Assembly (NCBI GenBank): GCA_902789735.1
Contig: CADAOZ010000006.1
Coordinates: 1-64,000 of the forward strand
From: an uncultured Lachnospiraceae bacterium
GTDB lineage: Bacteria; Bacillota; Clostridia; Lachnospirales; Lachnospiraceae
Direction of reading: 5' to 3'
Length of the DNA: 64,000 bases
Below, piece by piece: positions 42,378-50,916 of this stretch. A program made the translations under genes and the position numbers. The notes below the pieces were generated by a model. The model ran no database searches, was not told where the DNA came from, and was given only the letters and a program-made list of their open reading frames with translations. Positions within the stretch are counted from its first letter, which is position 1, and each line of letters opens with the position of its first letter.

Positions 42378-43343
42378 CTATCCAAAAAGGATATACAAAG
42401 CAATTATGATGAAAACGAATACTTTTATAAAGAAACTAAAATCTCTCTCTGTCTTATTCGAGGCCGGATCCGGTGAATGTCCTGTACTTCCTTTCCGGGG
42501 ATCAGGCGTGGTGTAGGTATAACTGATATCCTGATCCGGCGCGATTTCCTCTTCCCGGATCTCCTGATCTGTGGCATAGACTTCGTCTTCGGCTACTCTG
42601 TCATCTGTAGCATAAATATTGTCCTCAGATACTCTGTCGTCCGAAGCGATCACCTCATCTTCCGTTACACTCTCATCTGTGGCATAGACTTCGTCTTCCG
42701 AGACCCTGTCGTCAGTGGCAGCTATATCGTCTTCGGCCACTTTATCATCTGTGGCATAGACATCATATTCCGAAACCCTCTCGTCTGAAGCAATCACGTC
42801 GTCCTCTGTCACCCTGTCATCTGTGGCATAGACATCGTCCTCCGATACTTTGTCGTCCGGGGCGATCACATCGTCTTCGGTTACTCTGTCATCTGTGGCA
42901 TAGACATCATATTCCGATACCCTGGCATCCTGTACCCGGGTGATGGCCTGATCTTTCACGACGCTTTCCTGAATAAATTCACTTATAAGGTCCCGGTCAG
43001 CGGTCAATCCGGCTTCTCTCCCCCAGAAGGAATCCATTGCTGCTTTGCCGGTATTCTCACCGTCATCCAGGACGCTGTGGCTTTCCTTCAGACCCTGCGC
43101 CTCATGAAAACCTGCGTAACCGTCCGCATGCTCGTCATTTTTGAAAAAATCAGATATATCTCCAAAACCGTCTGCAGCAGCAGCAAAGTCCGTTTCCTTC
43201 TTCCACGCGTCTGAATCCAGTTTCTGCAAATCCTGTTTCCAGGACCTGATCTCGTCTTCTGTCAGAAAAGAAGACATAATATCGTCCGAATATCCTTTGG
43301 CATGACCGGTGTCAAACTGATCTGCGTTATTTAAATCTGTCAT
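42378..43343 (-). CDS. Acidic tail-anchored protein with 12-residue VSEDDVYATDDR repeats
   Basis: The start is ATG 43343, nine bases after AGGAGG; the ATG three codons earlier is too close to it. The 321-residue protein has a helical N-terminus (LTEDEIRSWKQDLQKLD), about 11 tandem 12-residue repeats of the type RVSEDDVYATDD / RVTEDDVIASDD (~137-268) with two alternating versions, a short Pro-rich segment, and a C-terminal membrane helix (FFIKVFVFIIIALYILFG) with no residues after it. It should be inserted tail-first with the strongly acidic repeats in the cytoplasm. No family is recognised. Repeats could bind cations or partner proteins. It is flanked by palindromic repeat tracts and has no obvious operon partner. 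Confidence 0.8.
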   Translation of the reverse strand: MTDLNNADQFDTGHAKGYSDDIMSSFLTEDEIRSWKQDLQKLDSDAWKKETDFAAAADGFGDISDFFKNDEHADGYAGFHEAQGLKESHSVLDDGENTGKAAMDSFWGREAGLTADRDLISEFIQESVVKDQAITRVQDARVSEYDVYATDDRVTEDDVIAPDDKVSEDDVYATDDRVTEDDVIASDERVSEYDVYATDDKVAEDDIAATDDRVSEDEVYATDESVTEDEVIASDDRVSEDNIYATDDRVAEDEVYATDQEIREEEIAPDQDISYTYTTPDPRKGSTGHSPDPASNKTERDFSFFIKVFVFIIIALYILFG

Positions 43344-43630
43344 GACCATGTTCCTCCTGTTATTATCATTTCCTGATATACTTCCGCCACTTTCGCCGGC
43401 TCTAAGAAGCAGGGGCTTCGTGCTATGCCCGGAGCAGGGACTTACTGCTATGACCGACCGGAAGCAGAAACTTACTGTTATCCCTGTTTCGTGGTGCGAT
43501 CGGTCTTCTATGGTCGGCCACCTGATAATCGCGCAAGTAAAACCTGCCCCGGAAAAATGGGGCGTATTATTTTTCCAGGCCTCATAAAGCATACCACACT
43601 TACGCGTAATCTTTTTTAGAGCCCCTCCGG

Positions 43631-43786
43631 CAGGGCCGGTCAGCTGCCGGCCAGAACAGCTGCCTCAGGCAGAGCCGGTCAGCTGCCGGCTGGAACAGAT
43701 GCCTCAGGCAGAGCCGGTCAGCTGCCGGCTGGAACAGATGCCTCAGGCAGAGCCGGTCAGCTGCCGGCTGGAACAGATGCCTCCGG
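43631..43786. repeat. 39-bp tandem repeats x4 at the 3' end of the MmcQ-like gene
   Basis: Units start at 43631, 43670, 43709 and 43748 and contain CAGAGCCGGTCAGCTGCCGG plus CTGGAACAGATGCCTCAGG. The first unit outside the gene is also the last codons of the gene (ASVPAGS). They are not CRISPR, since unit and spacing are constant. Confidence 0.9.
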
Positions 43787-44545
43787 CAGTGATTCAGCTG
43801 CATGGAAATCCCGGCTGAGGCTCTCCGGGATTCCACGCGGCCCCCGGACCGCGTAGATTCCGTATTCCCTGCCCAGGACATCAAATGTGAACCGGTCACG
43901 GGCGAACCTTTTGATCAGCCGGATCTTCATCAGGGTCTTAATCCGCACATTTCCGTCATCATAGCGGTAGGGAATATCCGTGTCTGTCACCAGACACTGA
44001 TACAAGACTGCCGATACGGGCGCTGCCACGTACATGAAAACGGTATCGCCTGTTTTAATTCCTTTGCCCTGTTTCCAGTCGATTTCATCCGCCCGGGCAA
44101 AAGCCGCTTCCACATCATAATATTTGGGATTGGCGGGAATGATCCATTCTTTGGGCGGCCGCAGCCTGTGTTTTGTTTCTTTGGAGGCTGTGACCATGTA
44201 GCTTTCCTCCAGCCACCTGCATATCTCCGCAAAGTCCACAGTCCCGTCCAGTAATATGGAAATCCAGTTCCCCCTGCTGATATGATATCCTTTCAGGAAG
44301 CCCTCCTGGCGGATCAGCATGTCCCGCAGGATCGGATCTCCCAGTTTCACATTCAGAATATCCACAGTCTCTTCACCGGCCAGCCCCAGCTTTGTCCCGG
44401 GAACATCCATAATCAGACCGAACCATTTCTGATTGTCTTCATGGCGCAAAATCACATAATCAGGAAAACGTCTCCACAGGTGTTCCTCCGATACCTGCCA
44501 TGTCTCCTTTACATAAGTGACGATTCTGTCTCTGTAAGATGCCAT
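43757..44545 (-). CDS. MmcQ/YjbR-like protein fused to a PUA/EVE-like domain
   Basis: The 262-residue protein begins MASYRDRIVTYVKETWQVSE, with FPDYVILRHEDNQKWFGLIM and GNWISILLDGTVDFAEICRW as in MmcQ/YjbR (CyaY-like fold) proteins. Residues ~135-250 (KEWIIPANPKYYDVEAAFAR, GIKTGDTVFMYVAAPVSAVL, RLIKRFARDRFTFDVL) look like the EVE/PUA-like pocket fold that binds modified bases. The last ~10 codons lie in the 39-bp repeat tract. The pair of domains is known in Firmicutes, but the nucleic-acid role is inferred. AGAGG precedes the ATG. Confidence 0.8.
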   Translation of the reverse strand: MASYRDRIVTYVKETWQVSEEHLWRRFPDYVILRHEDNQKWFGLIMDVPGTKLGLAGEETVDILNVKLGDPILRDMLIRQEGFLKGYHISRGNWISILLDGTVDFAEICRWLEESYMVTASKETKHRLRPPKEWIIPANPKYYDVEAAFARADEIDWKQGKGIKTGDTVFMYVAAPVSAVLYQCLVTDTDIPYRYDDGNVRIKTLMKIRLIKRFARDRFTFDVLGREYGIYAVRGPRGIPESLSRDFHAAESLPEASVPAGS

Positions 44546-44570
44546 TCGCTATACCTCTTCCGCGCAATTC

Positions 44571-44675
44571 TTTTTCTGCGAAGTTTTTCTTCCGTGCAAT
44601 TCCACTTCTGCGTAATTCCTCTTCCAGGAAATTCCTCTTCCAAAAAATTCCTCTCCTGCGTAATTCCTCTTCTGC
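44571..44675. repeat. Degenerate GCGTAATTCCTCTTCC repeats between MmcQ-like and sirtuin genes
   Basis: About seven ~16-20 bp units with AATTC(C/T)(T/A)CTTC lie in the ~145 bp between the two genes. A similar T-rich AATTCTTTCTT repeat occurs at 61230-61310. Confidence 0.75.
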
Positions 44676-44689
44676 CAGTCTTTGATTCG

Positions 44690-45478
44690 TCAGATTCTCT
44701 CCAGCACTTTGCCGATGCTGTCATGGAAGACCAGATCCGCCGCGCCTTCCATTTTGGTCCTGCCTTTATTGATGATCACCAGATGGCTGCCGTGGAACAT
44801 GTGGACCAGCTGGGCAGCGGATCCTACTTCCAGGGATGTCCCCCCTACGATCAGGCAGTCCGCCCGGCCGATCAGGTTGATGGCGTTGGTATAGGCAGGC
44901 TGGGGGAGGAATTCCCCGTACAGGGTCACATCCGGCCGGACTGTCTTGCCGCAGACCGGACAGCGGGGCACCGGATCCGGATTGTCAAATATAAAGTTTA
45001 CATCGTACTCCGCCCCGCAGGATACGCAGTGATTCTTCCAGATGGTGCCGTGGATCTCCTGCACATTCTTACTGCCTGCCTTCTGGTGCAGTCCGTCTAT
45101 GTTCTGGGTGATCACGCCCCGCAGCCTGCCCGAGGCTTCCATCTCCGCAAGCTTTCTGTGGGCCGCATTGGGTTCCACTGTTCTGGCATCCAGGTTCTTT
45201 CTGTAGTAGTCAAAAAACAGCTCCGGCTTCTTACGCAGGCATTCACTGCTGAGCAGATATTCCGGTTTATAGCGGGCAAAACGCCTGTCCTTTTTCTTAT
45301 AGAGTCCGTTTTTACTCCTGAAATCCGGAATGCCGCTTTCTGTCGAAACGCCGGCTCCGCCTAAAAACACGACACTTTCCGACTCGAACAGGATCTCCGA
45401 GAAGGCATCATATTTCTGCTCTTCACTGAGGCTGTTATAATATCTATGTTTTTCACGTTCTGAATGGAATATTCTCAT
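44690..45478 (-). CDS. cobB: NAD-dependent protein deacylase, sirtuin family
   Basis: The 262-residue protein has the sirtuin NAD-binding motifs VVFLGGAGVSTESGIPDFRS (~37-56), TQNIDGLHQKAG and the catalytic His in EIHGT. It also has four zinc cysteines (CVSCGAEY...CPVCGK) and VGGTSLEVGSAAQLVHMF. An N-terminal extension (~1-30) is seen in Firmicutes Sir2 proteins. It removes acyl groups from lysines, using NAD. Ribosome site is weak (GGTGAC). Confidence 0.93.
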   Translation of the reverse strand: MRIFHSEREKHRYYNSLSEEQKYDAFSEILFESESVVFLGGAGVSTESGIPDFRSKNGLYKKKDRRFARYKPEYLLSSECLRKKPELFFDYYRKNLDARTVEPNAAHRKLAEMEASGRLRGVITQNIDGLHQKAGSKNVQEIHGTIWKNHCVSCGAEYDVNFIFDNPDPVPRCPVCGKTVRPDVTLYGEFLPQPAYTNAINLIGRADCLIVGGTSLEVGSAAQLVHMFHGSHLVIINKGRTKMEGAADLVFHDSIGKVLERI

Positions 45479-45679
45479 ACTGTCACCATATTGTCATTTT
45501 TGGGCTGTCATAGGCTGTCATTGTTCCCTGCTGCTCCGCTACGGATAAGATTTCCAAATGTATTACTATGGTCTCGATCCTGTATCCATTGTACCAGACA
45601 AGCTGGGGCTTCGGCTGTAATACCGCGATCGCGGAAAAGATTTTTTGACCCGGAGAATATACCATATATCCCGCCTCTA

Positions 45680-45727
45680 AAAAACAGATCCCCGCAGCCG
45701 GATATACCGGTTACGGGGATCTTTCTT
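45680..45727. terminator. Terminator between sirtuin and EamA genes
   Basis: AGATCCCCG...CGGGGATCT with inner CCGGATATACCGG and A/T tails. It lies in a 437-bp gap that also carries five 10-bp CCCATTTAGT repeats (45793-45848) and no coding signal. Confidence 0.8.
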
Positions 45728-45915
45728 TCTGGTTTTCATTTCACTGCAGTGTTCTTCGCCTGCATGTAAACAGGCACTTTCAGGCTGCCGGTTTCGTCCC
45801 ATTTCGTCCCATTTAATCCCATTTAGTACCATTTAGTCCCATTTAATCAGGATGATGGCGGTCCGGGTTACAGAAAACATAAAATACTCATCATAATATA
45901 CTCATGTCATCCGAA

Positions 45916-46824
45916 TCAGGCCGCAGCGGGACGAAGTTGAGAATGATGGAAATGCATCTGTCTGATCAGAATGGAAAACAGAATCAATACCATACCCATC
46001 ATGAATTTCATACTGCAGTCCTCGCCGAGAAACAGGATGCCCATTGCCATGGAAGTCAGGGGCTGGAAAGGATAAAAGGCAGCGCACCTGGTCGCGTCTT
46101 CTTCTGAAAGCGCTTTATTCCAGAGAAGATGGGCAAATGCTGTACATACCACGCATACATATCCAAGAGGAAGCAGCAGACCGGGAGAAATCACTGCCGT
46201 CTCACCGGTAACATGCATCCAGACCAGCGCGCTGGGAAGCGCGGGGACAGCCGCCAGCGCCATGCTGGCTCCTGTCACAACGATTGGATCATATTTGTCT
46301 GTGAGCCTCTTGATCCGGATTACGATAAAGGACCAGAGAACCAGGGATGCCGTACAGAGAGCCACTCCAGTGAGGGTTACGCTTTCTCCGGGGTTTCCTA
46401 TGATCATAAAGGCACCTGCCACTGCAATCAGCAGAGCAATGAGCTGCCGCCGGTTCATTCTTTCTTTGAGAAGAAAGAATGCAAATACCGAAATCAAAAT
46501 GGGGCTCAGCGCGTTAAGCAGGGAGGAAAAAGACGCGTTTGAATACTGGATCCCGAGGAGCAGCGCACCGTTGGAGATGAAATATCCGAAGAAAGCGATG
46601 ACCAGCAATTCTTTAAAGTCTTCTTTCCTGATCATACGCAGGCCTTTCATCTTCCCGATCCCCAGCAGAAGCGCGCCGGAGATGGAAAAGCGTAAGAACA
46701 GAAGGAGCAGGGCCGGCATACTCTGCAGTACGACTCTGCTGGCTACATACATACTTCCCCAGATCATCATTGTAATTAAAGGTATCATCTTCATGACTCT
46801 GCTTCTCATTACTTTAGCATTCAT
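45916..46824 (-). CDS. EamA/DMT family transporter
   Basis: The start is ATG 46824, six bases after GGAG; an earlier ATG at 46842 lacks it. The 302-residue protein has ten hydrophobic helices in two EamA repeats: PLITMMIWGSMYVASRVVLQ, FLRFSISGALLLG, ...GIQYSNASFSSLLNALSPIL, LLKERMNRRQLIALLIAVAG, then VLWSFIVIRIKRL and GILFLGEDCSMKFMMGMVLI. Typical of drug/metabolite exporters of the 10-helix group; substrate unknown. Confidence 0.9.
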   Translation of the reverse strand: MNAKVMRSRVMKMIPLITMMIWGSMYVASRVVLQSMPALLLLFLRFSISGALLLGIGKMKGLRMIRKEDFKELLVIAFFGYFISNGALLLGIQYSNASFSSLLNALSPILISVFAFFLLKERMNRRQLIALLIAVAGAFMIIGNPGESVTLTGVALCTASLVLWSFIVIRIKRLTDKYDPIVVTGASMALAAVPALPSALVWMHVTGETAVISPGLLLPLGYVCVVCTAFAHLLWNKALSEEDATRCAAFYPFQPLTSMAMGILFLGEDCSMKFMMGMVLILFSILIRQMHFHHSQLRPAAA

Positions 46825-47226
46825 AATTGACTCCATTCCCAAACCCGTCAGGGTTAAATACGTTTTCTTCCGTTCAGAAGGTCAACAGCTCCGGATTTTA
46901 CGGTCCGCAAGTCTGTTTTGTTTCTGTCCGTATATAAGTACGATAGTCAATACATACGTGTACAAATTTTGTCTAAATTTTTTCTAACCTATTTTCTAAC
47001 CTTTTTTCTAACTTTTTCTAAACATCTGAATTGCCGTTTAACTGCCTCTGAATTGCCAAAGTAAACACAGTCCCTGGTTCTCTGAATGATATCGTTCTGC
47101 TTTCCCTTTTTTTCCCCTCTGTTTTATATATCCTGTTCCCTTTTAGCTGAAAAAAAGCCGCACATTTGCATCGAAATGTGCAGCTCTCTTCTGACCTCTC
47201 TTCCAACCTTTCTTCTGACCGGTCGG
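46825..47226. other. Intergenic region with CTAACCTTTTT repeats and a terminator
   Basis: The 400-bp gap holds the EamA promoter. TTTCTAACC-type 13-14 bp repeats lie at 46977-47022. At 47150-47182 GCACATTT and AAATGTGC form a hairpin followed (on the minus strand) by T7, the terminator of the SPFH-like gene. No other gene is seen. Confidence 0.6.
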
Positions 47227-48015
47227 TCAGGCGGCCTGGACCGTCTTTTCTTTCTTTTTGGACTCGCGGGCGCTGCGTTTGCAGTAGCGGTCCATCTGTA
47301 CCTGGTTATACCAGGCCAGTGTTTCCGCTTCTTTACCGCGGAGCGCGTCGATCCCGTTTCTGGTAGGAAGGATACTTGCGGTACGCAGAGCAACAAGGTC
47401 CAGCCCCAGAGAATCCAAGACCGCGCAGATGTCACTGATCATGGCAACTTCAACAGTCTCTTTCAATTCCTGTAATTCCACAATACTGAGCCCGGATTCT
47501 GATTTGTACCGGTTCACTGTCTCTTCTGTAATATCATGCAGCCGCTTCGTCAGGATGTTCTGCAGCCAGTTCTTATCCAATACCGGAGCAAGATCACGGG
47601 ATTTCCTGTCATACAGGTAGCTGAGGAGTTTCTCCCGGTCTTCTATGCATATCGTTATATCTGTCCGGACGCGGACATCGACCGGATAAAACAGTCTTAA
47701 TTCCGGGTCTACCGATTTGAGCATCTGTTCCATTACCTGTATTGTGTCATCCAGCTGCAGCTCGATCTGATCACTCAAATTGAACCAGAAGAGGTCGACC
47801 ATTTGCGTTATTCCGGACGCAGAACTTCCGCGGTTCATCCGGATCGAATAATCTCCAGGCTCGAAAAAGGCGCTCTTTCCGCTGTCCAGCCTGAGATAAA
47901 CACACTGGTTTTCAGACACACGCAGATCAAAGCAGTCTCTGCATTTGCCTCTGCGATAATCCACCAGCATGCTGTTCCTGCCGGATGCCCCGTACTCTAC
48001 CATGTATCCCTTCAT
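47227..48015 (-). CDS. SPFH/Band-7-like protein of unknown role
   Basis: The 262-residue protein starts KGYMVEYGASGRNSMLVDYR. It continues with SGKSAFFEPGDYSIRMNRGS and a strand-rich region ending in YPVDVRVRTDITICIEDREK, then helices LLSYLYDRKSRDLAPVLDKN...LTKRLHDITEETVNRYKSES. This resembles the SPFH domain plus its helical extension. The tail is basic (KRSARESKKKEKTVQAA). There is no membrane segment. The call is from fold-like pattern only, and other beta-rich folds are possible. GGAAGGAGG precedes the ATG by 10 bp. Its promoter is overlaid by two AACGTACGTT palindromes, so expression is probably tightly controlled. Confidence 0.5.
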   Translation of the reverse strand: MKGYMVEYGASGRNSMLVDYRRGKCRDCFDLRVSENQCVYLRLDSGKSAFFEPGDYSIRMNRGSSASGITQMVDLFWFNLSDQIELQLDDTIQVMEQMLKSVDPELRLFYPVDVRVRTDITICIEDREKLLSYLYDRKSRDLAPVLDKNWLQNILTKRLHDITEETVNRYKSESGLSIVELQELKETVEVAMISDICAVLDSLGLDLVALRTASILPTRNGIDALRGKEAETLAWYNQVQMDRYCKRSARESKKKEKTVQAA

Positions 48016-48128
48016 GAAAGATCAGCCTCCTTCCCTTCCTTCCCATTTCGCTGTCATTCCGTTCCGTCATGCAAATCAGAAATGTTCGTCAAAACCCGTC
48101 AAAACCGTCAGAAGCATCCAAAAAGCAG

Positions 48129-48179
48129 AACGTACGTTTCTATACGTCATAGTATAAAACGTACGTTCTGCTTTGTCAA
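48129..48179 (-). promoter_or_regulatory. Near-consensus promoter overlaid by two AACGTACGTT palindromes
   Basis: On the minus strand TTGACA (48179-48174), a 17-bp spacer and TATACT (48156-48151) form a near-perfect sigma-70 type promoter, 135 bp before the SPFH-like gene. AACGTACGTT occurs at 48158-48167 inside the spacer and again at 48129-48138 past the -10, 29 bp apart. The two sites are the ends of an 18-bp inverted repeat (AAAGCAGAACGTACGTTT). A repressor bound at both would block the promoter. Confidence 0.8.
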
Positions 48180-48280
48180 TACAAAATACGAACATCTATT
48201 CGCTATCTTCAACTTATGGTCAAGCGCTGATCTTATCTTCAACTTATCTTCAAGTCAACAATATTGCAAATGAAGAAAAA

Positions 48281-48325
48281 CAGCTGCACGGTCCTCAGGG
48301 TAAACTGAGCGGTCAGGAAGCTGCT
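48281..48325. repeat. Degenerate member of the CAGCTG hairpin family (family A)
   Basis: CAGCTGCACGGTCCTCAG...CTGAGCGGTCAGGAAGCTG still pairs but has three mismatches and no T-run (GCTTCG follows), so it is probably not a working terminator. Confidence 0.7.
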
Positions 48326-48405
48326 TCGTGAATTTATAAATCTCAACTATAAAGTGATAAATAGCCAAAGCTCTTCTTATACTATCTTTTTACTATCTTT
48401 TCCGG

Positions 48406-49494
48406 CTACAGCAGTCCTCCCATCCGCATAAAAAATACGATAAAGAACAGGGAGACCATGCCCAGTATGCTGGTCCAGACAACAATCTGTCCGGCAAGGT
48501 GGCCGTCTCCGCCCATCTCTGAAGACATGACAATGGAGGAAACTGCAGCCGGTGAGCCGAACACGGCGATCAGAACTGCTATTTCTACCGGTCCAACTTC
48601 CAGATATCCCATCCTTGCAGCTGCCAGGATCAGGCCGAATCCAATCGCCGGCGCGACAATCAAACGCATGATGATAGCCGCGATCAGCTCTGTGCGGAAT
48701 CCTCTGATCTCTTTCATCTCCAGCTGACCTCCCAAAACCACAAGAGCCAGAGGGGTCGCCATTCTGGCGAGGGAGCTTACAGCGGAATAGAACCAGGGGA
48801 TATCTCTCTGCAGGCTGAATGCGAGAGCACCATCCGGACTGACAGGAATGACCTCCCGCAGCACCAGGACAGCAAAACCTGCCGTCAAACCCTGGATCAG
48901 AGGATTGGCGGCAATTCCTTTCAGGATTGCCGCAATATCCATGCCGGCAGAGGGAGCGGGCATTTTCTCCCTTTCTTCCGGCCGCATATCTGCCAGAGGA
49001 CCTTCGTTGTACATCCGGTATTGTGCCTCATAATCAGCAAAGATCATCAGAACGATTACGCTCATGAAATTATAGAACATGATGGTGGGAAACTGCAGGA
49101 AGGAAGCCATCTGGGCACCTGCGTTCCCGGCCAGAGCTGTCACGACCGGAAGTCCAATAACGGCGTAATTGGACCGGAACTGGGCCTGCACGAGGACACC
49201 GCGGCGAAAACGCTCCCGCGCAAAAACGCCTGATAATAACAGGCCAAGCAGAAACAGAACTGTCAGGACCAGCAAAACGAAAAGGCCCATGCGGATCGGA
49301 ATATGCCGGATGGAATCCACTTCATAAATGTTCACGAACATGAGGGCGCACAGATTGAAGCGGAAATTGAATTTATTGACTTTTCGCAATGTCACAGAAT
49401 CCAGAAATCCAGCGCGCCGGGCCAGTACCCCAGCCAGGATCATCAGAATGATCGGCATGACAGCGTTAAAAGAGTATTGGATCACGGAAAGCAT
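48406..49494 (-). CDS. AEC (auxin efflux carrier) family transporter
   Basis: The 362-residue protein has about ten membrane helices in two halves. The front has AVMPIILMILAGVLARRAGF and a conserved FRSNYAVIGLPVVTALAGNA; the back has FVLLVLTVLFLLG..., VVLGGQLEMKEIRGFRTELI and IAVLIAVFGSPAAVSSIVMS. A hydrophilic loop (~175-205) joins them. These features fit the AEC/malate permease-like family; bacterial members move small organic acids. GGGAGAACGCAC precedes the ATG. Confidence 0.9.
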   Translation of the reverse strand: MLSVIQYSFNAVMPIILMILAGVLARRAGFLDSVTLRKVNKFNFRFNLCALMFVNIYEVDSIRHIPIRMGLFVLLVLTVLFLLGLLLSGVFARERFRRGVLVQAQFRSNYAVIGLPVVTALAGNAGAQMASFLQFPTIMFYNFMSVIVLMIFADYEAQYRMYNEGPLADMRPEEREKMPAPSAGMDIAAILKGIAANPLIQGLTAGFAVLVLREVIPVSPDGALAFSLQRDIPWFYSAVSSLARMATPLALVVLGGQLEMKEIRGFRTELIAAIIMRLIVAPAIGFGLILAAARMGYLEVGPVEIAVLIAVFGSPAAVSSIVMSSEMGGDGHLAGQIVVWTSILGMVSLFFIVFFMRMGGLL

Positions 49495-49904
49495 GTGCGT
49501 TCTCCCTGATTATGCTGCGGATATATCACTTTTGAAGGCTCACCACTGTTCTTATCAGGTAATTATACCACGCAAATATAGAAAAATGTCTCATGACAAC
49601 ATTCCTCTGATGAGTTCTCTGATGAGTTGATAAGTTTGCCATGAAATGAGTATCCTGCTGCAAAATCGGCAAAACTGAACGCAGGAGCCAAAAATTTCCT
49701 CAAAAATCTCTCCACGATCTATTTTACACAGAGCTGAAAAAAGTCTGTTTTAGCGCTGCCGGGTTCCAGTTTCTTAGTTCGTTAATCATGAATCCAGTAC
49801 TCATTTTTGGCTCATCAGGAAATCCACGCATTTGTATTCTTTTTTCGTTTTACCATGATATACTAATTTTTGATTCTGTTATTTCTCTGAGGAAACACTT
49901 TTAT
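49495..49904. other. Divergent gap between AEC and YgjV-like genes
   Basis: About 410 bp, AT-rich, holding both promoters. TGATGAGTTCTCTGATGAGTTGATAAG near 49608 is a short direct repeat. Nothing else is recognised. Confidence 0.45.
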
Positions 49905-50447
49905 ATGAACGAACTATTCATACAGGCGATCGGCTTTGTCGGCGTAGCGCTTTTCATCATCTCCTATCAGATCCGGTCCAACCGTGCCCTGTTTCTGTGC
50001 CAGCTGATGGGATGTCTGGTATTCTGTGTCCAGTTCTTCCTGATGGGAGCATATACCGGCGCTCTGAGCCTGATCGTTAATATTGTCAGAAATATACTTC
50101 TGCTGAAGGCTGATAAATGGAAATGGGCCGGCAGCAAAATAACACTTGCAGGGGTCATAGGACTGCTGGCGGTTATCACTGTATATACGTGGGCCGGATG
50201 GCCCAGCCTTCTTCCCTTTGCTTCTGTCGCGGTCACCAGCATCGGCTACTGGACCAGAAATGCCCAGAAAATCCGGCTGACCCAGCTGCTTGGCTCTCCC
50301 TGCACCCTGCTGTATGATCTGATCATCCATTCCTGGGGCGGGGCTCTCAATGAGTCGATCACCATTATTTCCATCCTTGTCTCCATCTTCCGGTTCGGAT
50401 GGAAAAATCTCGGAGAGGATTCTTTTGAGACTGCCGGCCAATCCTGA
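49905..50447 (+). CDS. YgjV-type inner membrane protein
   Basis: The start is ATG 49905 behind GAGGAAAC; the longer frame to 49788 has no ribosome site. The 180-residue protein has five to six helices: MNELFIQAIGFVGVALFIIS, ISYQIRSNRALFLCQLMGCL, GALSLIVNIVRNILLL, and LGSPCTLLYDLIIHSWGG. The last pattern is typical of YgjV/Imp-YgjV proteins. Their function is unknown. Confidence 0.85.
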   Translation: MNELFIQAIGFVGVALFIISYQIRSNRALFLCQLMGCLVFCVQFFLMGAYTGALSLIVNIVRNILLLKADKWKWAGSKITLAGVIGLLAVITVYTWAGWPSLLPFASVAVTSIGYWTRNAQKIRLTQLLGSPCTLLYDLIIHSWGGALNESITIISILVSIFRFGWKNLGEDSFETAGQS

Positions 50448-50496
50448 GCATTTATACGAGTTCAGTTACATTGTCACATTATCATGGAGGTTAGTT

Positions 50497-50916
50497 ATGA
50501 AACAGTCTTATACTTTGCAGTTCGCCCGCCTGCGGGCCGCTTCCGAAGCAGAATTCATGGAGCGTGATTCTTACGGGATAGAGTTCTGGTTCCTGGGCCT
50601 TCTCAAACTCTCGGAGCTGCGGGCAAAAGATACTTTCCGTCTGCCGGAAGCTGAACTGGAAAAGGCCGACGCGGATATTGAGATTCTGCGGGAAATGTTC
50701 AAAAGCAGAAAGATCGATACAGAATATCTGCGGGCCAGGCTCCGCCATGCTCTCAATCACGGAGCAGAAAGCAATCCGAATAACGTTGATGTCTACTTAT
50801 CCCGTGCCATGGAAAAAGCCCGGGAACGGGGAGATGACGTAATCCTGGCAGGAGATCTGCTGCAGGTCCTCCTGGCGGAACCTACAGATACGCTGCGCCG
50901 GTTCCTGGAGGAATGA
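50497..50916 (+). CDS. Stand-alone Clp N-terminal-repeat-like protein
   Basis: ATG 50497 lies behind ATGGAGGTTAGTT. The 139-residue protein contains two helical segments (MERDSYGIEFWFLGLLKLSE and NVDVYLSRAMEKARERGDDV-ILAGDLLQVLLAEP). These line up with the two Clp_N repeats (A-x-x-x-x-x-G-x-x-x-x-x-x-E-H-L-L-x-x-L-L). No ATPase domain follows, so if the call holds it would be a free adaptor-like domain. The call is from pattern only. It follows the YgjV gene by 50 bp and may be co-transcribed. Confidence 0.55.
   Translation: MKQSYTLQFARLRAASEAEFMERDSYGIEFWFLGLLKLSELRAKDTFRLPEAELEKADADIEILREMFKSRKIDTEYLRARLRHALNHGAESNPNNVDVYLSRAMEKARERGDDVILAGDLLQVLLAEPTDTLRRFLEE

Noticed and set aside
43631-43786. 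Possible CRISPR array
   Set aside because: Units are contiguous 39-bp copies with no unique spacers and overlap a coding end.
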